Shown here one piece after another: positions 33,866 to 41,786 of a stretch of DNA of 64,000 nt. The position numbers were made by a program, and so were the translations under genes. The notes under the pieces were generated by a model that was not told the origin of the DNA, searched no databases, and was given only the letters and a program-made list of their open reading frames with translations. The stretch is from NCBI RefSeq assembly GCF_003226325.1, contig NZ_PDOD01000001.1, positions 744,001-808,000 on the forward strand, in the 5' to 3' direction. Each line of letters begins with the position of its first letter. Positions within the stretch are counted from its first letter, which is position 1. This DNA comes from Salipaludibacillus keqinensis. GTDB taxonomy: Bacteria; Bacillota; Bacilli; Bacillales; Salisediminibacteriaceae.

Positions 33866-34630
33866 ATGGAGTTTAAACAATTCGAACAGACGATTACACA
33901 ATTATTTGGTAAACAATTGTTATCCGAATTTGATGACGAGTATGGCTTTAACAACAAGACGAACCATAAGATCACGACCATTGGATATGCGACGAACCTA
34001 TCCATTGAGGTCATTGAGATGGCTGCAGAGAGCGACGTCGATTTAATCATTACGCATCATGATGCTTGGGATTTCATTTATGGCTTAAAAGAAAAATGTT
34101 TGGAGAAATTAGAACGATACGGTATTAGGCATTTTTGGATTCATAGTCCATTAGATTATATCGAATTCGGAACCTCTACCTCACTCATGAATGTGTTAGG
34201 AGTAGATCATATTGAGACCTATTCCATGTTCAAGAATGGTCGTGAATCCCCTGGAATTGGGAAATTTGATTCGCGTTTACCTTTTCATGAGTTAGTTCAT
34301 CGGATAAAAAAAGAATTAAGTGAACCAATAAGAGCCTGGAGAAACAGTCATAAAGATGTTGAAAAGGTTGGAGTATTAACTGGAGCAGGTCATTCATCAG
34401 ACCATATCAAGTATGCACTGGAAGAGGGCTGCGATACATATATCACTGGAGAAGCTACGTTATACACCATCCAATACGCTCAATTTGCAGGGGTGAACCT
34501 ATTGGTTGGCAGTCATACGTTCACTGAAATCTATGGTGTTGAAAGTCTAGTAAAGAGAGTACAAGAAAAAAATCGTGATATTAGAACGATTCAGCTTGTT
34601 GAGGACCATTTTGAATTGGGTCACTTATGA
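33866..34630 (+). CDS. Nif3-like dinuclear metal centre protein
   Basis: 254 residues, shorter than YqfO (~370) because it lacks the inserted PII-like domain. Metal ligands seen: ITHHDAWDF (~65-73, in place of THHP), GAGHSSDHIKYALEEGCDTYITGE (partly GCDTYITGE, ~187-195) and LLVGSHTFTEIYGV (~212-225; HxxxE). These form the di-metal site of the NIF3/YbgI family. Cellular role uncertain. AGAGGTGGAGAAAAC ribosome site. Confidence 0.82.
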   Translation: MEFKQFEQTITQLFGKQLLSEFDDEYGFNNKTNHKITTIGYATNLSIEVIEMAAESDVDLIITHHDAWDFIYGLKEKCLEKLERYGIRHFWIHSPLDYIEFGTSTSLMNVLGVDHIETYSMFKNGRESPGIGKFDSRLPFHELVHRIKKELSEPIRAWRNSHKDVEKVGVLTGAGHSSDHIKYALEEGCDTYITGEATLYTIQYAQFAGVNLLVGSHTFTEIYGVESLVKRVQEKNRDIRTIQLVEDHFELGHL

Positions 34631-34662
34631 AAAGTATTTTTACAAAAACGGGGGGATAGACA

Positions 34663-35016
34663 TTGGGAAAAGTCGTTGGATTTGAATTAAGTAGTCAAGA
34701 ACCGGAAAAAGCAGCAACGTTTTACTCGAAAGTTTTCGATTGGGAGATTTCTGAACCGAAATGGGATTATTGGGCTGTGACTTCATTAAAGGATAGCGGG
34801 GCTTCAGGGGTCAAAGGGGGCATAAGTAAAGGACCAAGAGATTTCCCTCATGGCACCCGAATACAAATAGAGGTGGAGTCCATTGATCAAACGATTTCTA
34901 AAGCTACCAGTGAAGGTGCGATGGTCGTTAGAGAAAAAATGGAGTTTGAAGGTTTCTTCCTAGCATATTTAGTTGATCCTACGGGAAATGGAATTGGGCT
35001 TATTCAACATAAATAG
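34663..35016 (+). CDS. VOC (glyoxalase/bleomycin-resistance) family protein
   Basis: 117 residues, TTG start behind GGGGGGATAGACA. VOC pattern: VVGFELSSQEPEKAATFYSKVFDWEI (partly PEKAATFYSKVFDWEI, ~13-28) and FFLAYLVDPTGNGIGLIQ (~97-114). The metal ligand positions are only partly conserved (E at ~6), so catalysis is uncertain. Follows the Nif3-like gene by 32 bases and may be co-transcribed. Confidence 0.82.
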   Translation: MGKVVGFELSSQEPEKAATFYSKVFDWEISEPKWDYWAVTSLKDSGASGVKGGISKGPRDFPHGTRIQIEVESIDQTISKATSEGAMVVREKMEFEGFFLAYLVDPTGNGIGLIQHK

Positions 35017-35177
35017 CAGCTAAGATTGTGGTTTGATAACATATCATTAGATGTGGTATGTGGCGGGCTAAGATAAATAAGTAAAAGAAATTAGTAAACT
35101 TCGAATATTTAAACTTGATTATTAGAATGATTTCATTTACACTGACAATTACAACTTAAATTAAATAGTGATAAACT
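35017..35177. other. Promoter region before the S-box
   Basis: 160 A/T-rich bases without an ORF; it must contain the promoter for the riboswitch leader and msrA. Confidence 0.4.
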
Positions 35178-35350
35178 TCTTATCCAGAGCGGTGGAGGGA
35201 CAGGCCCTTTGATACCCAGCAACCATTAAATCATTTAATGATTTAAACGGTGCCAATTCCTGCAAGGATCCTATAGTCCTTGGGAGATGAGAGTAATCGT
35301 ATAACATATACGAGAACCTCTCTTAACGAAACTTAGAGAGGTTTTTCTTA
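35178..35350 (+). promoter_or_regulatory. SAM-I (S-box) riboswitch upstream of msrA
   Basis: The leader starts CTTATCCAGAGCGGTGGAGG at 35179, continues GACAGGCCC, GATACCCAGCAACC, GGTGCCAATTCCTGC and ends GGGAGATGAGAG at ~35293. These are the conserved S-box elements (P1, kink-turn, P3, P4). A terminator hairpin ACCTCTCT/AGAGAGGTTTTT follows at 35316-35348, so high SAM should end transcription before msrA. Confidence 0.95.
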
Positions 35351-35390
35351 TGGGAAGAAGATTTATTGCTCAAAAAAAGGAGCGATTAGC

Positions 35391-35855
35391 ATGGAAAAAG
35401 TAGTTTTTGGAGCAGGTTGTTTTTGGGGAGTGGAAGCATTTTTTGAAAGCATTCGCGGAGTTGAAGAGACAAGGGTAGGCTACTCTGGCGGACATGTTGA
35501 GAATCCATCTTATGAAGAAGTAAAGACAGGTTTAACAGGTCATGCAGAGGTAATCGAAATTTGGTATAACCCATGGAAAATATCTTATGAAGAATTGGTT
35601 AACAAGTTCTTTGAATGTCACAATCCAACAACTCGAAATCGTCAAGGGATTGATATTGGAAGTCAATATCGATCAACTATTTTCTTTCAAAATCGTTATC
35701 AGTTTGAGATTGCCATGAATAAAAAGGCTGAGTTAAATCGTAAGGGAAGTAAAAAAATTGTGACTGAAATCCGTCCTATGCAACAGTTTTACCCAGCGGA
35801 AGAGTATCATCAAAAGTACTTCCAAAAAAATAAAATGGTGGCTTGTGGGATTTAA
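35391..35855 (+). CDS. msrA: Peptide-methionine (S)-S-oxide reductase MsrA
   Basis: 154 residues. Catalytic motif GAGCFWGVE (~7-15) with an ordinary TGT codon for the active Cys; ARVGYSGG-like RVGYSGGHVENPSYEEV (~29-45); GIDIGSQYRSTIF (~86-98); resolving Cys in NKMVACGI at the end. It reduces methionine-S-sulfoxide. Under S-box control, so tied to methionine supply. The normal Cys codon here is a useful contrast with the TGA genes. Confidence 0.95.
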   Translation: MEKVVFGAGCFWGVEAFFESIRGVEETRVGYSGGHVENPSYEEVKTGLTGHAEVIEIWYNPWKISYEELVNKFFECHNPTTRNRQGIDIGSQYRSTIFFQNRYQFEIAMNKKAELNRKGSKKIVTEIRPMQQFYPAEEYHQKYFQKNKMVACGI

Positions 35856-35895
35856 GTCCAGTTTTAAATTTTGCATGAGTATAAGATATAAAAAC

Positions 35896-35943
35896 AAAAC
35901 GACCTGAACGTGAGCTACAATCACGTTCAGGTCGTTTTGTTTT
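35896..35943 (+). terminator. Terminator after msrA
   Basis: Eighteen-bp arms AAAACGACCTGAACGTGA and complement, T-rich tail. Confidence 0.9.
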
Positions 35944-35960
35944 GCAAAAAAGTCTGAGTC

Positions 35961-35980
35961 GACCGCGAGAACCGTCCCTC
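35961..35980 (-). repeat. REP-like word, copy 1
   Basis: Complement reads GAGGGACGGTTCTCGCGGTC. One of four clear copies (others at 37452, 39127 and 40758) sharing GGGACGGTTCTYGCRGT. Confidence 0.6.
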
Positions 35981-35984
35981 CGGC

Positions 35985-36006
35985 TAAATCAAAAAAAATT
36001 GATTTA
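35985..36006 (+). promoter_or_regulatory. ArsR-type operator O1
   Basis: TAAATCAA-N6-TTGATTTA, perfect 8-bp arms, about 75 bases upstream of the regulator start. Confidence 0.7.
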
Positions 36007-36046
36007 CACTTGCATTTAGATAAATTTGGTATTATGATGATAATAC

Positions 36047-36062
36047 ATCAAAAAAAATTGAT
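36047..36062 (+). promoter_or_regulatory. ArsR-type operator O2
   Basis: ATCAA-N6-TTGAT with the same A8 core as O1, between promoter and GTG start of the regulator gene; suits autorepression. Confidence 0.7.
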
Positions 36063-36079
36063 TTATAGGAGATGGTGAT

Positions 36080-36397
36080 GTGGAACTGAAGATCCCTTTA
36101 GTAGAAGAAACTCCAGATTTTTCGTTTTATGAAAAGCGGTTTAAGGCTTTAGCAGATCAAAAAAGATTGCACCTTCTGTCCATTTTGTGTAAGCAAGGTC
36201 CCAGATGCGTGTGTGACTTAACGGAGGCTTTGGAACTTTCTCAGTCTAAACTGTCGTATCATCTTAAAATATTATTAGATGCCGACACGATCTTGAAAGA
36301 GAAGAAAGGTACATGGAATTATTATCGTATCAACAACGAAGTGATCGATCATTTACTGTCGGAAGAGCTATGTTGTCTTTTTCGCCCAGCGAAGTAA
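36080..36397 (+). CDS. ArsR/SmtB-family metalloregulator
   Basis: 105 residues, GTG start behind GGAGATGGTGAT. Winged helix with ALADQKRLHLLSILCKQGPRCVCDL (partly LCKQGPRCVCDL, ~37-48), recognition helix LELSQSKLSYHLKIL (~54-68) and ELCCLF near the end (~95-100). The CVCDL motif is the arsenic-type (As(III)) sensor site of ArsR proteins; the extra Cys pair at the C-terminus may take part. It should control the permease downstream through O1, O2 and O3. Confidence 0.9.
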   Translation: MELKIPLVEETPDFSFYEKRFKALADQKRLHLLSILCKQGPRCVCDLTEALELSQSKLSYHLKILLDADTILKEKKGTWNYYRINNEVIDHLLSEELCCLFRPAK

Positions 36398-36421
36398 TTG
36401 CGCTGGGTAAATGAATAACTT

Positions 36422-36445
36422 ATACATCAACTTTTTTTGATGTAT
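36422..36445 (+). promoter_or_regulatory. ArsR-type operator O3 before the permease
   Basis: ATACATCAA-N6-TTGATGTAT, 9-bp arms, 32 bases upstream of the permease start. Same half-site (ATCAA) and 6-base spacer as O1 and O2. Confidence 0.65.
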
Positions 36446-36476
36446 TGTAGTGAAAATTTCATAAGAGGTGAATTCC

Positions 36477-37340
36477 ATGGTAGAAACAATCCAAAGTTTT
36501 ATAATGATTGCCTTGCAATTAACAGTTCTGTTTATTGGTGTATCTTTTGTCCTCAATTTATTTAGAAATTACATTCCTTATGAAAAAGTGGAGAAGAAAC
36601 TTAAGGAATCCCACCCTGTTTTCGGAGGGCTCATTGCCTTGTTATTTGCCTTTATCACACCATTTTGTTCTTGTTCGACCATCCCGATTATAGTTAATTT
36701 GTTGAAAAATCAAGTGAGATTCGGGGTGGTCATGGTCTTTTTGTTCGCTTCGCCTGTTCTCGATCCGACCATCTTGACGATTATGTCCGTGATTATGGGG
36801 TGGGAAGTCACGATTCTCTATATTTTGATTACGGCAACGCTATCGTTAACGATCGGGTTGTTGCTAGAGAAATTTGGTTTTCAAAAATCGGTGAAAAGAG
36901 TAGTGATGAGCGGATACGCCCCATCTGATAAAGGATTTTCATGGAAAGGCGCATGGGTAGAAACGATGACGTTGATGAAGACGGTTTATCCGTACTTAAT
37001 TCTCGGAGCAGCAATTGGGGCAATCATTCATGGTCTTGTTCCTGCAGAATTTATCAGTGCGCATTTTGGTCAGGATGCTTGGTGGTTAATTCCTATTGCC
37101 GCGGTCGTCGGGATCCCCCTTTATATTCGATTATCGAGCATGATTCCCATTTCACAAATATTAATAATGAATGGCATGACGTTAGGGCCTGTCATGGCGA
37201 TGATGATCAGTTCCGCTGGAGCAAGTTTACCTGAGTTGGTGCTATTGAAATCTATTTTTAGAAAAAGTTTAATCGTCACCTTTGTGCTGTCAGTATTAAC
37301 AATGTCAACGATCTCAGGGTTCATATTTTACATTATTTAA
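36477..37340 (+). CDS. ArsP-like permease (PF03773/DUF318)
   Basis: 287 residues from ATG 36477 (AGAGGTG site; the GTG at 36468 lies in that site). Eight predicted helices. Family motif AFITPFCSCSTIPIIVNLL (~58-76) with the conserved CSCS, and FASPVLDPTILTIM (~88-101). ArsP members export organoarsenicals such as MAs(III); others are unassigned. The ArsR gene and operators in front, and the Cys-rich peptide after, support metalloid export. Confidence 0.85.
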   Translation: MVETIQSFIMIALQLTVLFIGVSFVLNLFRNYIPYEKVEKKLKESHPVFGGLIALLFAFITPFCSCSTIPIIVNLLKNQVRFGVVMVFLFASPVLDPTILTIMSVIMGWEVTILYILITATLSLTIGLLLEKFGFQKSVKRVVMSGYAPSDKGFSWKGAWVETMTLMKTVYPYLILGAAIGAIIHGLVPAEFISAHFGQDAWWLIPIAAVVGIPLYIRLSSMIPISQILIMNGMTLGPVMAMMISSAGASLPELVLLKSIFRKSLIVTFVLSVLTMSTISGFIFYII

Positions 37341-37354
37341 TGGGAGGTGAGAGG

Positions 37355-37474
37355 ATGTTGAAGAAATTCTTTCGATTATTAGCGAGGAATAAGAAGGCAG
37401 ACAAGAGTTCGTCATGTTGTAAAGTAGAAATCAAAGAGATCAAACCTAACCAGAGGGACGGTTCTTGCAGTTAA
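37355..37474 (+). CDS. Small Cys-containing peptide of the ArsR-permease operon (39 aa)
   Basis: ATG 37355 behind GGGAGGTGAGAG, 14 bases after the permease stop. It encodes MLKKFFRLLARNKKADK followed by SSSCCKVEIKEIKPN and QRDGSCS. Amphipathic basic N-terminus, vicinal CC and a final Cys, suiting metalloid binding near the membrane. Similar short CC peptides follow DUF318 permeases in other Firmicutes. The last codons (QRDGSCS) come from the REP-like word at 37452. Confidence 0.65.
   Translation: MLKKFFRLLARNKKADKSSSCCKVEIKEIKPNQRDGSCS
37452..37472 (+). repeat. REP-like word, copy 2
   Basis: AGAGGGACGGTTCTTGCAGTT, overlapping the end of the 39-residue peptide gene. Confidence 0.6.
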
Positions 37475-37663
37475 ATAAAGTGTTTGGCCCAAAAGTAGAA
37501 CCGCCGATGAAGCCAAAGTTCACCCGGTGCTATCCGCTCCACGCATTGTTTAATCTTCTTGTTTCCCCAATTACAACCCATTTTTCATCCAAAATGTTAC
37601 AATAGTCTTGTATTGTTTCTAGGGAATGCAATGAAGTCTAACTACTTTGAAGGAGTGAGATGA

Positions 37664-38560
37664 ATGCAGGAAAAACATTTAGAAAGAATGAGGAACGACA
37701 AAGGTTTTATCGCAGCGCTTGACCAAAGTGGGGGAAGTACCCCAAAGGCACTTGCTGCGTATGGTGTATCTGAAAACGAGTATACGACCGAAGTCGAAAT
37801 GTTTGATCTTGTCCATAAGATGAGAACTCGAATCATTTCGGCACCCGCATTTGATTCAGAGCATATCCTCGGCGCCATTTTATTTGAGCAAACCATGGAT
37901 CGTGAAATCGATGGCAAATACACAGGAGAGTATTTATCTGAGGAAAAGGGGATTGTGCCGTTCCTTAAAGTAGATAAAGGTCTTGCTGAGCTATCTAATG
38001 GTGTTCAGAAGATGAAACCGATCGATGATCTCAGTGAAACATTAGATAGAGCGAACGAGCGTGGGATGTTTGGAACAAAAATGCGTTCTGTGATTCAAGA
38101 AGCAAACAAAGATGGCATTAAAGAAGTGGTGGATCAGCAGTTTGAGGTCGCTAAACAGATTATCAATGCAGGACTTGTACCAATCATTGAACCGGAAGTG
38201 GATATTCATAGTACCGATAAAGAGAAATCGGAAGAAATATTAAAGCAGGAAATCATTAAACATCTTGATCTATTAAAAGAAAATGAACTTGTGATGTTGA
38301 AACTCACCATTCCTTCGGTAGGGAACCTCTATAAAGAGCTTATCGATCACCCTCAAGTCGTTCGAGTAGTAGCTTTATCTGGTGGGTATTCCAGAGACGA
38401 AGCAAACGGAAAACTAAAAAGTAACGATGGGCTCATCGCAAGTTTCTCTAGAGCTTTAAGTGAAAACTTAAGTGTCAGTCAAACTGATGAAGAATTTAAT
38501 GCAGCGTTAAAAGAAGCGGTTGAATCGATTTATGACGCATCTGTAAATAAGAATAGCTAA
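37664..38560 (+). CDS. fda: Class I fructose-bisphosphate aldolase
   Basis: 298 residues. Motifs of the bacterial class I aldolase: [16 protein letters not shown] (~15-30), [11 protein letters not shown] (~52-62), [10 protein letters not shown] (~97-106), [14 protein letters not shown] (~171-184) and VMLKLTIPS (~207-215, Schiff-base Lys in LKL). Glycolysis and gluconeogenesis, cytosolic, metal-independent. AAGGAGTGAGATGA ribosome site. Same type as staphylococcal Fda. Confidence 0.92.
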   Translation: MQEKHLERMRNDKGFIAALDQSGGSTPKALAAYGVSENEYTTEVEMFDLVHKMRTRIISAPAFDSEHILGAILFEQTMDREIDGKYTGEYLSEEKGIVPFLKVDKGLAELSNGVQKMKPIDDLSETLDRANERGMFGTKMRSVIQEANKDGIKEVVDQQFEVAKQIINAGLVPIIEPEVDIHSTDKEKSEEILKQEIIKHLDLLKENELVMLKLTIPSVGNLYKELIDHPQVVRVVALSGGYSRDEANGKLKSNDGLIASFSRALSENLSVSQTDEEFNAALKEAVESIYDASVNKNS

Positions 38561-38563
38561 ACG

Positions 38564-38607
38564 AAAAGACCGGAACGTGATCAATCATCACGTTCCGGTC
38601 TTTTTTG
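38564..38607 (+). terminator. Terminator after the aldolase gene
   Basis: AAAAGACCGGAACGTGA / TCACGTTCCGGTCTTTTTT hairpin, T6. Confidence 0.9.
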
Positions 38608-38680
38608 GTGTTAAGCTTACTATAGATTTTTGAACTGTGGATGATTAAACTGTTTTAAAAATCTAGTTGGAGAAGTTTTG

Positions 38681-39060
38681 TAGTCCGTAAGCCGTTCTGT
38701 ATCCAGTTTGGAGGTGCTAGTATCCAATTTGAACAGTTCTGTAGTCGGTTTGAGAAGTTTTGTAGTCCGTAAACTAATCTGTAATCGTTTTGGAGGTGCT
38801 TGTATCCAGTTTGAACAGATCTGTAGTCGGTTTGAGCAGCCTTGTAGTCCTTAAGCTGATCTGTATCCGGCTTGGAGGTGTTTGTATCCAGTTTGAACAG
38901 ATCTGTAGTCGGTTTGAGCAGACTTGTAGTCCGTAAGCTGTTCTGTATCCAGTTTGGAGGTGCTTGTATCCAGTTTGAACAGATCTGTAGTCGGTTTGGG
39001 CAGCCTTAGTCCGTACATTGATCAGTAATCGGTTTGATAGTCTCTGTACCTAGTTTGAAA
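38681..39060 (+). repeat. 82-bp tandem array built of ~20-bp subunits
   Basis: Full units begin at 38681, 38763, 38845 and 38927 (period 82 bp), and a fifth partial unit begins at ~39007. Each unit holds four related 20-21-bp words: TAGTCCGTAAGCTGTTCTG, TATCCAGTTTGGAGGTGCTTG, TATCCAGTTTGAACAGATCTG and TAGTCGGTTTGAGCAGCCTTG (the two longest cited in part). No coding frame survives. It fills the gap between the aldolase terminator and a convergent MFS gene. Confidence 0.88.
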
Positions 39061-39124
39061 TTTATAGTTTCCATAAAACTTCCGATTTAACCGAAAGAAC
39101 CTTTCCTGTGTTTTCCCTGTGTTT

Positions 39125-40447
39125 TCAACCGCGAGAACCGTCCCCTTGATTGCGCCCTCTGGCTCGAAACCAGAGGATGAGTGGAATGACTGATAGTGCT
39201 AGGAGGCCACCTAAAAGGGAGAGCATCGGGTAACTCGTAGAAGCGACGATGACGCCAGAAAGAGCTCCTCCTGATGCACCTGCTAATGCTATGAAAACGT
39301 CGACTGATCCTTGTTTTTTCGCACGGTTGGTTGGATTTGTTGAATCGACAAGGATCGCTGTTCCACTGATCAAACCAAAGTTCCAACCGAGCCCTAATAA
39401 AGCAAGGGCGATCGTAAGGATCAGCATCGAATCAGTTGGTGCCACTGCTGAAAGAATTCCTGAAGCAAGTAAAGTGAAGCCTGCCGCGGCGGCCATGGGA
39501 AGACGCCCGACTTTATCGACAAGAATTCCCGTCACAAGAGAGGGGAGGTACATGGCTGCAACGTGAATGCTAATCACTAGTCCTACGGCATTTAAAGCAT
39601 GCCCGTGGTGCCCCATGTGTACGGGAGTCATGGTCATAATGGCCACCATGACAATTTGCGTTAAAACCATGATTGAAGCACCTAGGAAAATTCCTCGATT
39701 GTCTGTAGATAGAGGAGAGGCTTCCAGATTTGAAGAGGTGGTATCCTCAGTTTTTACCGCGGCGAGTGCTTTCGCAATGATAAAAGGGTCCGGTCGTAAG
39801 AACAACAGAATCACCAAGCCAGCGAGGATGTACGCAGCCGCTGCTAGCATAAAAGGACCGGATAATGCTGGAAAACCAATGGCTTCCGCCCATTCGCCCA
39901 TCACACCGACTAAGTTTGGTCCGGCTACTGCTCCAAACGTGGTCGCCATCAAGGCGATACTAATGGAGGTTGCTCGCTGAGAAGGACTTGCCAGATCGGT
40001 TCCGGCATACCGAGCTTGTAAATTCGTCGCCGTTCCTGCGCCGTAAACGAACAGGGCAACGAATAGAAGGACGATATTAGTCGTGATGGCTGCTAAGACA
40101 ACGCCGATTGCGCCAATTCCTCCTGCAAGAAAGCCAGTAGCGAGGCCTGCTCGTCGACCGAGACGCTGGGAGAGTCGACCTACAAGGAGCGCTGCCCCGG
40201 CAGAGCCCAATGTGAAGAGCGCCACAGGAAGTCCCGCAAAACTATCTGTTCCTAACACATCTCGGGCAAGGAGCGCGCCCACCGTAATACCTGCGGCTAG
40301 TCCCGCGCCTCCAAATATTTGTGAAAGAACGACGATGATCATCGTCTTCTTATATAACTTTTTTTGTTCTTCTGGAGAATCTATGTATTTATGTAACCAT
40401 GAGGGCTCTCCGTCTACCTTCATAGTATCTTCAAATTGATCCGACAT
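39125..40447 (-). CDS. MFS transporter
   Basis: 440 residues, 12 predicted helices with an N-terminal cytosolic segment of ~35 residues. The MFS loop motif is seen as GRLSQRLGRRAGLATGF (~91-107) after helix 2 and again as LVDKVGRLPMAAAAGF in the second half (~310). ATG 40447 behind GAGGCGGAAGAAGT. Substrate unknown; no adjacent regulator. The C-terminal tail RGRNQGDGSRG is encoded partly by a REP-like word, so the original end may have been altered. Confidence 0.85.
   Translation of the reverse strand: MSDQFEDTMKVDGEPSWLHKYIDSPEEQKKLYKKTMIIVVLSQIFGGAGLAAGITVGALLARDVLGTDSFAGLPVALFTLGSAGAALLVGRLSQRLGRRAGLATGFLAGGIGAIGVVLAAITTNIVLLFVALFVYGAGTATNLQARYAGTDLASPSQRATSISIALMATTFGAVAGPNLVGVMGEWAEAIGFPALSGPFMLAAAAYILAGLVILLFLRPDPFIIAKALAAVKTEDTTSSNLEASPLSTDNRGIFLGASIMVLTQIVMVAIMTMTPVHMGHHGHALNAVGLVISIHVAAMYLPSLVTGILVDKVGRLPMAAAAGFTLLASGILSAVAPTDSMLILTIALALLGLGWNFGLISGTAILVDSTNPTNRAKKQGSVDVFIALAGASGGALSGVIVASTSYPMLSLLGGLLALSVIPLILWFRARGRNQGDGSRG
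39127..39146 (-). repeat. REP-like word, copy 3
   Basis: Complement reads GGGGACGGTTCTCGCGGTTG and forms the last codons (GDGSRG) of the MFS transporter gene. Confidence 0.6.
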
Positions 40448-40557
40448 CACTTCTTCCGCCTCTCAAAAAATCTAACGCTTTGGAATCATAAACCATGAAC
40501 CAAGACTAGCTATATTGTAAGGTTTTTGGAGACCTCGGACAACTAAACTGTTTCTAG

Positions 40558-40722
40558 GGTACAACCTTATCACCTTTGGTCGTAGGTTCCTTGTTTGCGA
40601 TTTTCAACGGGATGGATGTTGTTTTCAGTTCAGGAATAATCTTAGCTTCCGCAAGCACCTTTATGGCAGGACTCTTTGTCGTGTTTATGTTGAAAAAAAC
40701 GCAACATTCTACCTTCTCATGA
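40558..40722 (+). pseudogene. C-terminal remnant of an MFS transporter
   Basis: Open in one frame from a TAG at 40555 to TGA at 40720. It encodes two hydrophobic helices joined by a short loop: LSPLVVGSLFAIFNGMDVVF then SSGIILASASTFMAGLFVVF, ending MLKKTQHSTFS. This is the usual last two helices and basic tail of a drug-type MFS protein. No start codon or ribosome site; the rest of the gene is gone. Confidence 0.6.
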
Positions 40723-40757
40723 AGGCAAAGGGCCGTCCGTTTGGTTGGCAGGCTACT

Positions 40758-40777
40758 AACCGCAAGAACCGTCCCCA
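40758..40777 (-). repeat. REP-like word, copy 4, between two gene remnants
   Basis: Complement reads GGGGACGGTTCTTGCGGTTA. It lies exactly between the MFS remnant (+) and the psd-like remnant (-). Confidence 0.6.
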
Positions 40778-40780
40778 TGG

Positions 40781-41048
40781 TTTGAAAATGGGGATAGTTC
40801 TTCACTTTTTCTTCTCCTGCTTCTGACATATCAATAGAAAGATCTTTGGTAAAATTGTCAATTTTACCCCTGCTGAAAGGTAACGATTGAAGTTTTCCAT
40901 ACAGTTGACTCATCCATTTTTTCTTTATAATTGTCTCCAATAAAGTCTCACCTAGTCTCGTCTCGTAGCTCCATTGAATCATCTTGTGTCCTGCGACAAC
41001 TTCCGTTTTCTTTTCGTTTGTCTTTCGATCTATAAAAACAATGTCCAT
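40781..41048 (-). pseudogene. N-terminal remnant of phosphatidylserine decarboxylase (type 2)
   Basis: From ATG 41048 (GAGG site) the frame encodes MDIVFIDRKTNEKKTEVVAG, then WSYETRLGETLLETIIKKKW and LYGKLQSLPFSRGKI plus DLSIDMSEA. This matches the N-terminus of the clostridial-type Psd proenzyme. It is cut after about 88 residues, where the REP-like word begins; the catalytic LGST/GGST-containing half is missing. The longer open frame down to 40554 is a chance fusion with the antisense of the MFS remnant. Confidence 0.65.
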
Positions 41049-41301
41049 GCTTGATCAACCTCATTCTAATTATTATTAGGTAGCGAATTTTAGGATTCCA
41101 ATTCAACCTATCTATTCACTTTAACCTGCAAAAATAAAGAAAAAGGGTTGATAAATATTAAGAACTATTAAGATTTACGAGTTACAGGAGGGAGGTTCTT
41201 AATTTGATGGTAAAGAGGGTAGAGGAAGTGATTCTAAGTGGATAAGCATCAAAAGTAGTATAATGAAAGAACAAACGCTTACATTCTAAGGAGGTTACAC
41301 C
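41049..41301. other. Spacer between divergent psd remnant and DUF1801 gene
   Basis: About 250 bases with no ORF supported by a ribosome site except AAGGAGG at ~41290 for the next gene. Confidence 0.4.
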
Positions 41302-41730
41302 TTGGCTTATGAACTGAAAACAAAAGAAAACGACGGCGATGTGATTGAATTTATTGAACAAGTTGAACATGCAAAGAAGCGAGAAGACGCCTATAAATTA
41401 TTGGATATCTTCACGGAAACGACCGGTTATCAGGCTAAGATGTGGGGAGCAAGTATTATCGGTGTTGGATCTTATCATTACAAATATAAAACGGGACATG
41501 AAGGGGATGCGCCACTGGTTGGTTTCTCACCGAGAAAAGCGAAAATCAGTTTGTATTTTGCCACGGGGGATGAGGACCGAGGTGAACTGTTAAAGCAATT
41601 TGGTAAATATACCACAGGTAAAGCCTGCGTTTACATTAATAAAGTTGAAGATATCAACATCGATGTTTTGAAAAAATTAATTATTCAAAGTGTCGCATTT
41701 TTACAGGAGAGATATCCTAATCCTTCATGA
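41302..41730 (+). CDS. DUF1801 (YdhG/iron-chaperone-like) protein
   Basis: 142 residues, TTG start 6 bases after AAGGAGG. Motifs: ELKTKENDGDVIEFIEQV, GYQAKMWGASIIGVGSYHYKYKTG (partly WGASIIGVGSYHYKY, ~50-64) and LVGFSPRKAKISLYF (~75-89). DUF1801 proteins have a frataxin-like fold; role unproven. Single gene. Confidence 0.85.
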   Translation: MAYELKTKENDGDVIEFIEQVEHAKKREDAYKLLDIFTETTGYQAKMWGASIIGVGSYHYKYKTGHEGDAPLVGFSPRKAKISLYFATGDEDRGELLKQFGKYTTGKACVYINKVEDINIDVLKKLIIQSVAFLQERYPNPS

Positions 41731-41739
41731 TAAAGAAGT

Positions 41740-41786
41740 GATAAACACCCTATGAGACTACAATCCATAGGGTGTTTATCATTTTA
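41740..41786. terminator. Bidirectional terminator
   Basis: GATAAACACCCTATG (41740-41754) and complement (41766-41780); serves the DUF1801 gene and the convergent AraC gene. Confidence 0.85.

Noticed and set aside
39249-40439. Plus-strand ORFs antisense to the MFS transporter
   Set aside because: They lack ribosome sites and mirror the helical codon pattern of the real minus-strand gene.
40554-41048. A continuous 164-codon minus-strand frame as one protein
   Set aside because: Its first half matches the start of phosphatidylserine decarboxylase, while the second half is the antisense of a clear MFS C-terminus on the plus strand, joined by a repeat word. Treated as two remnants.
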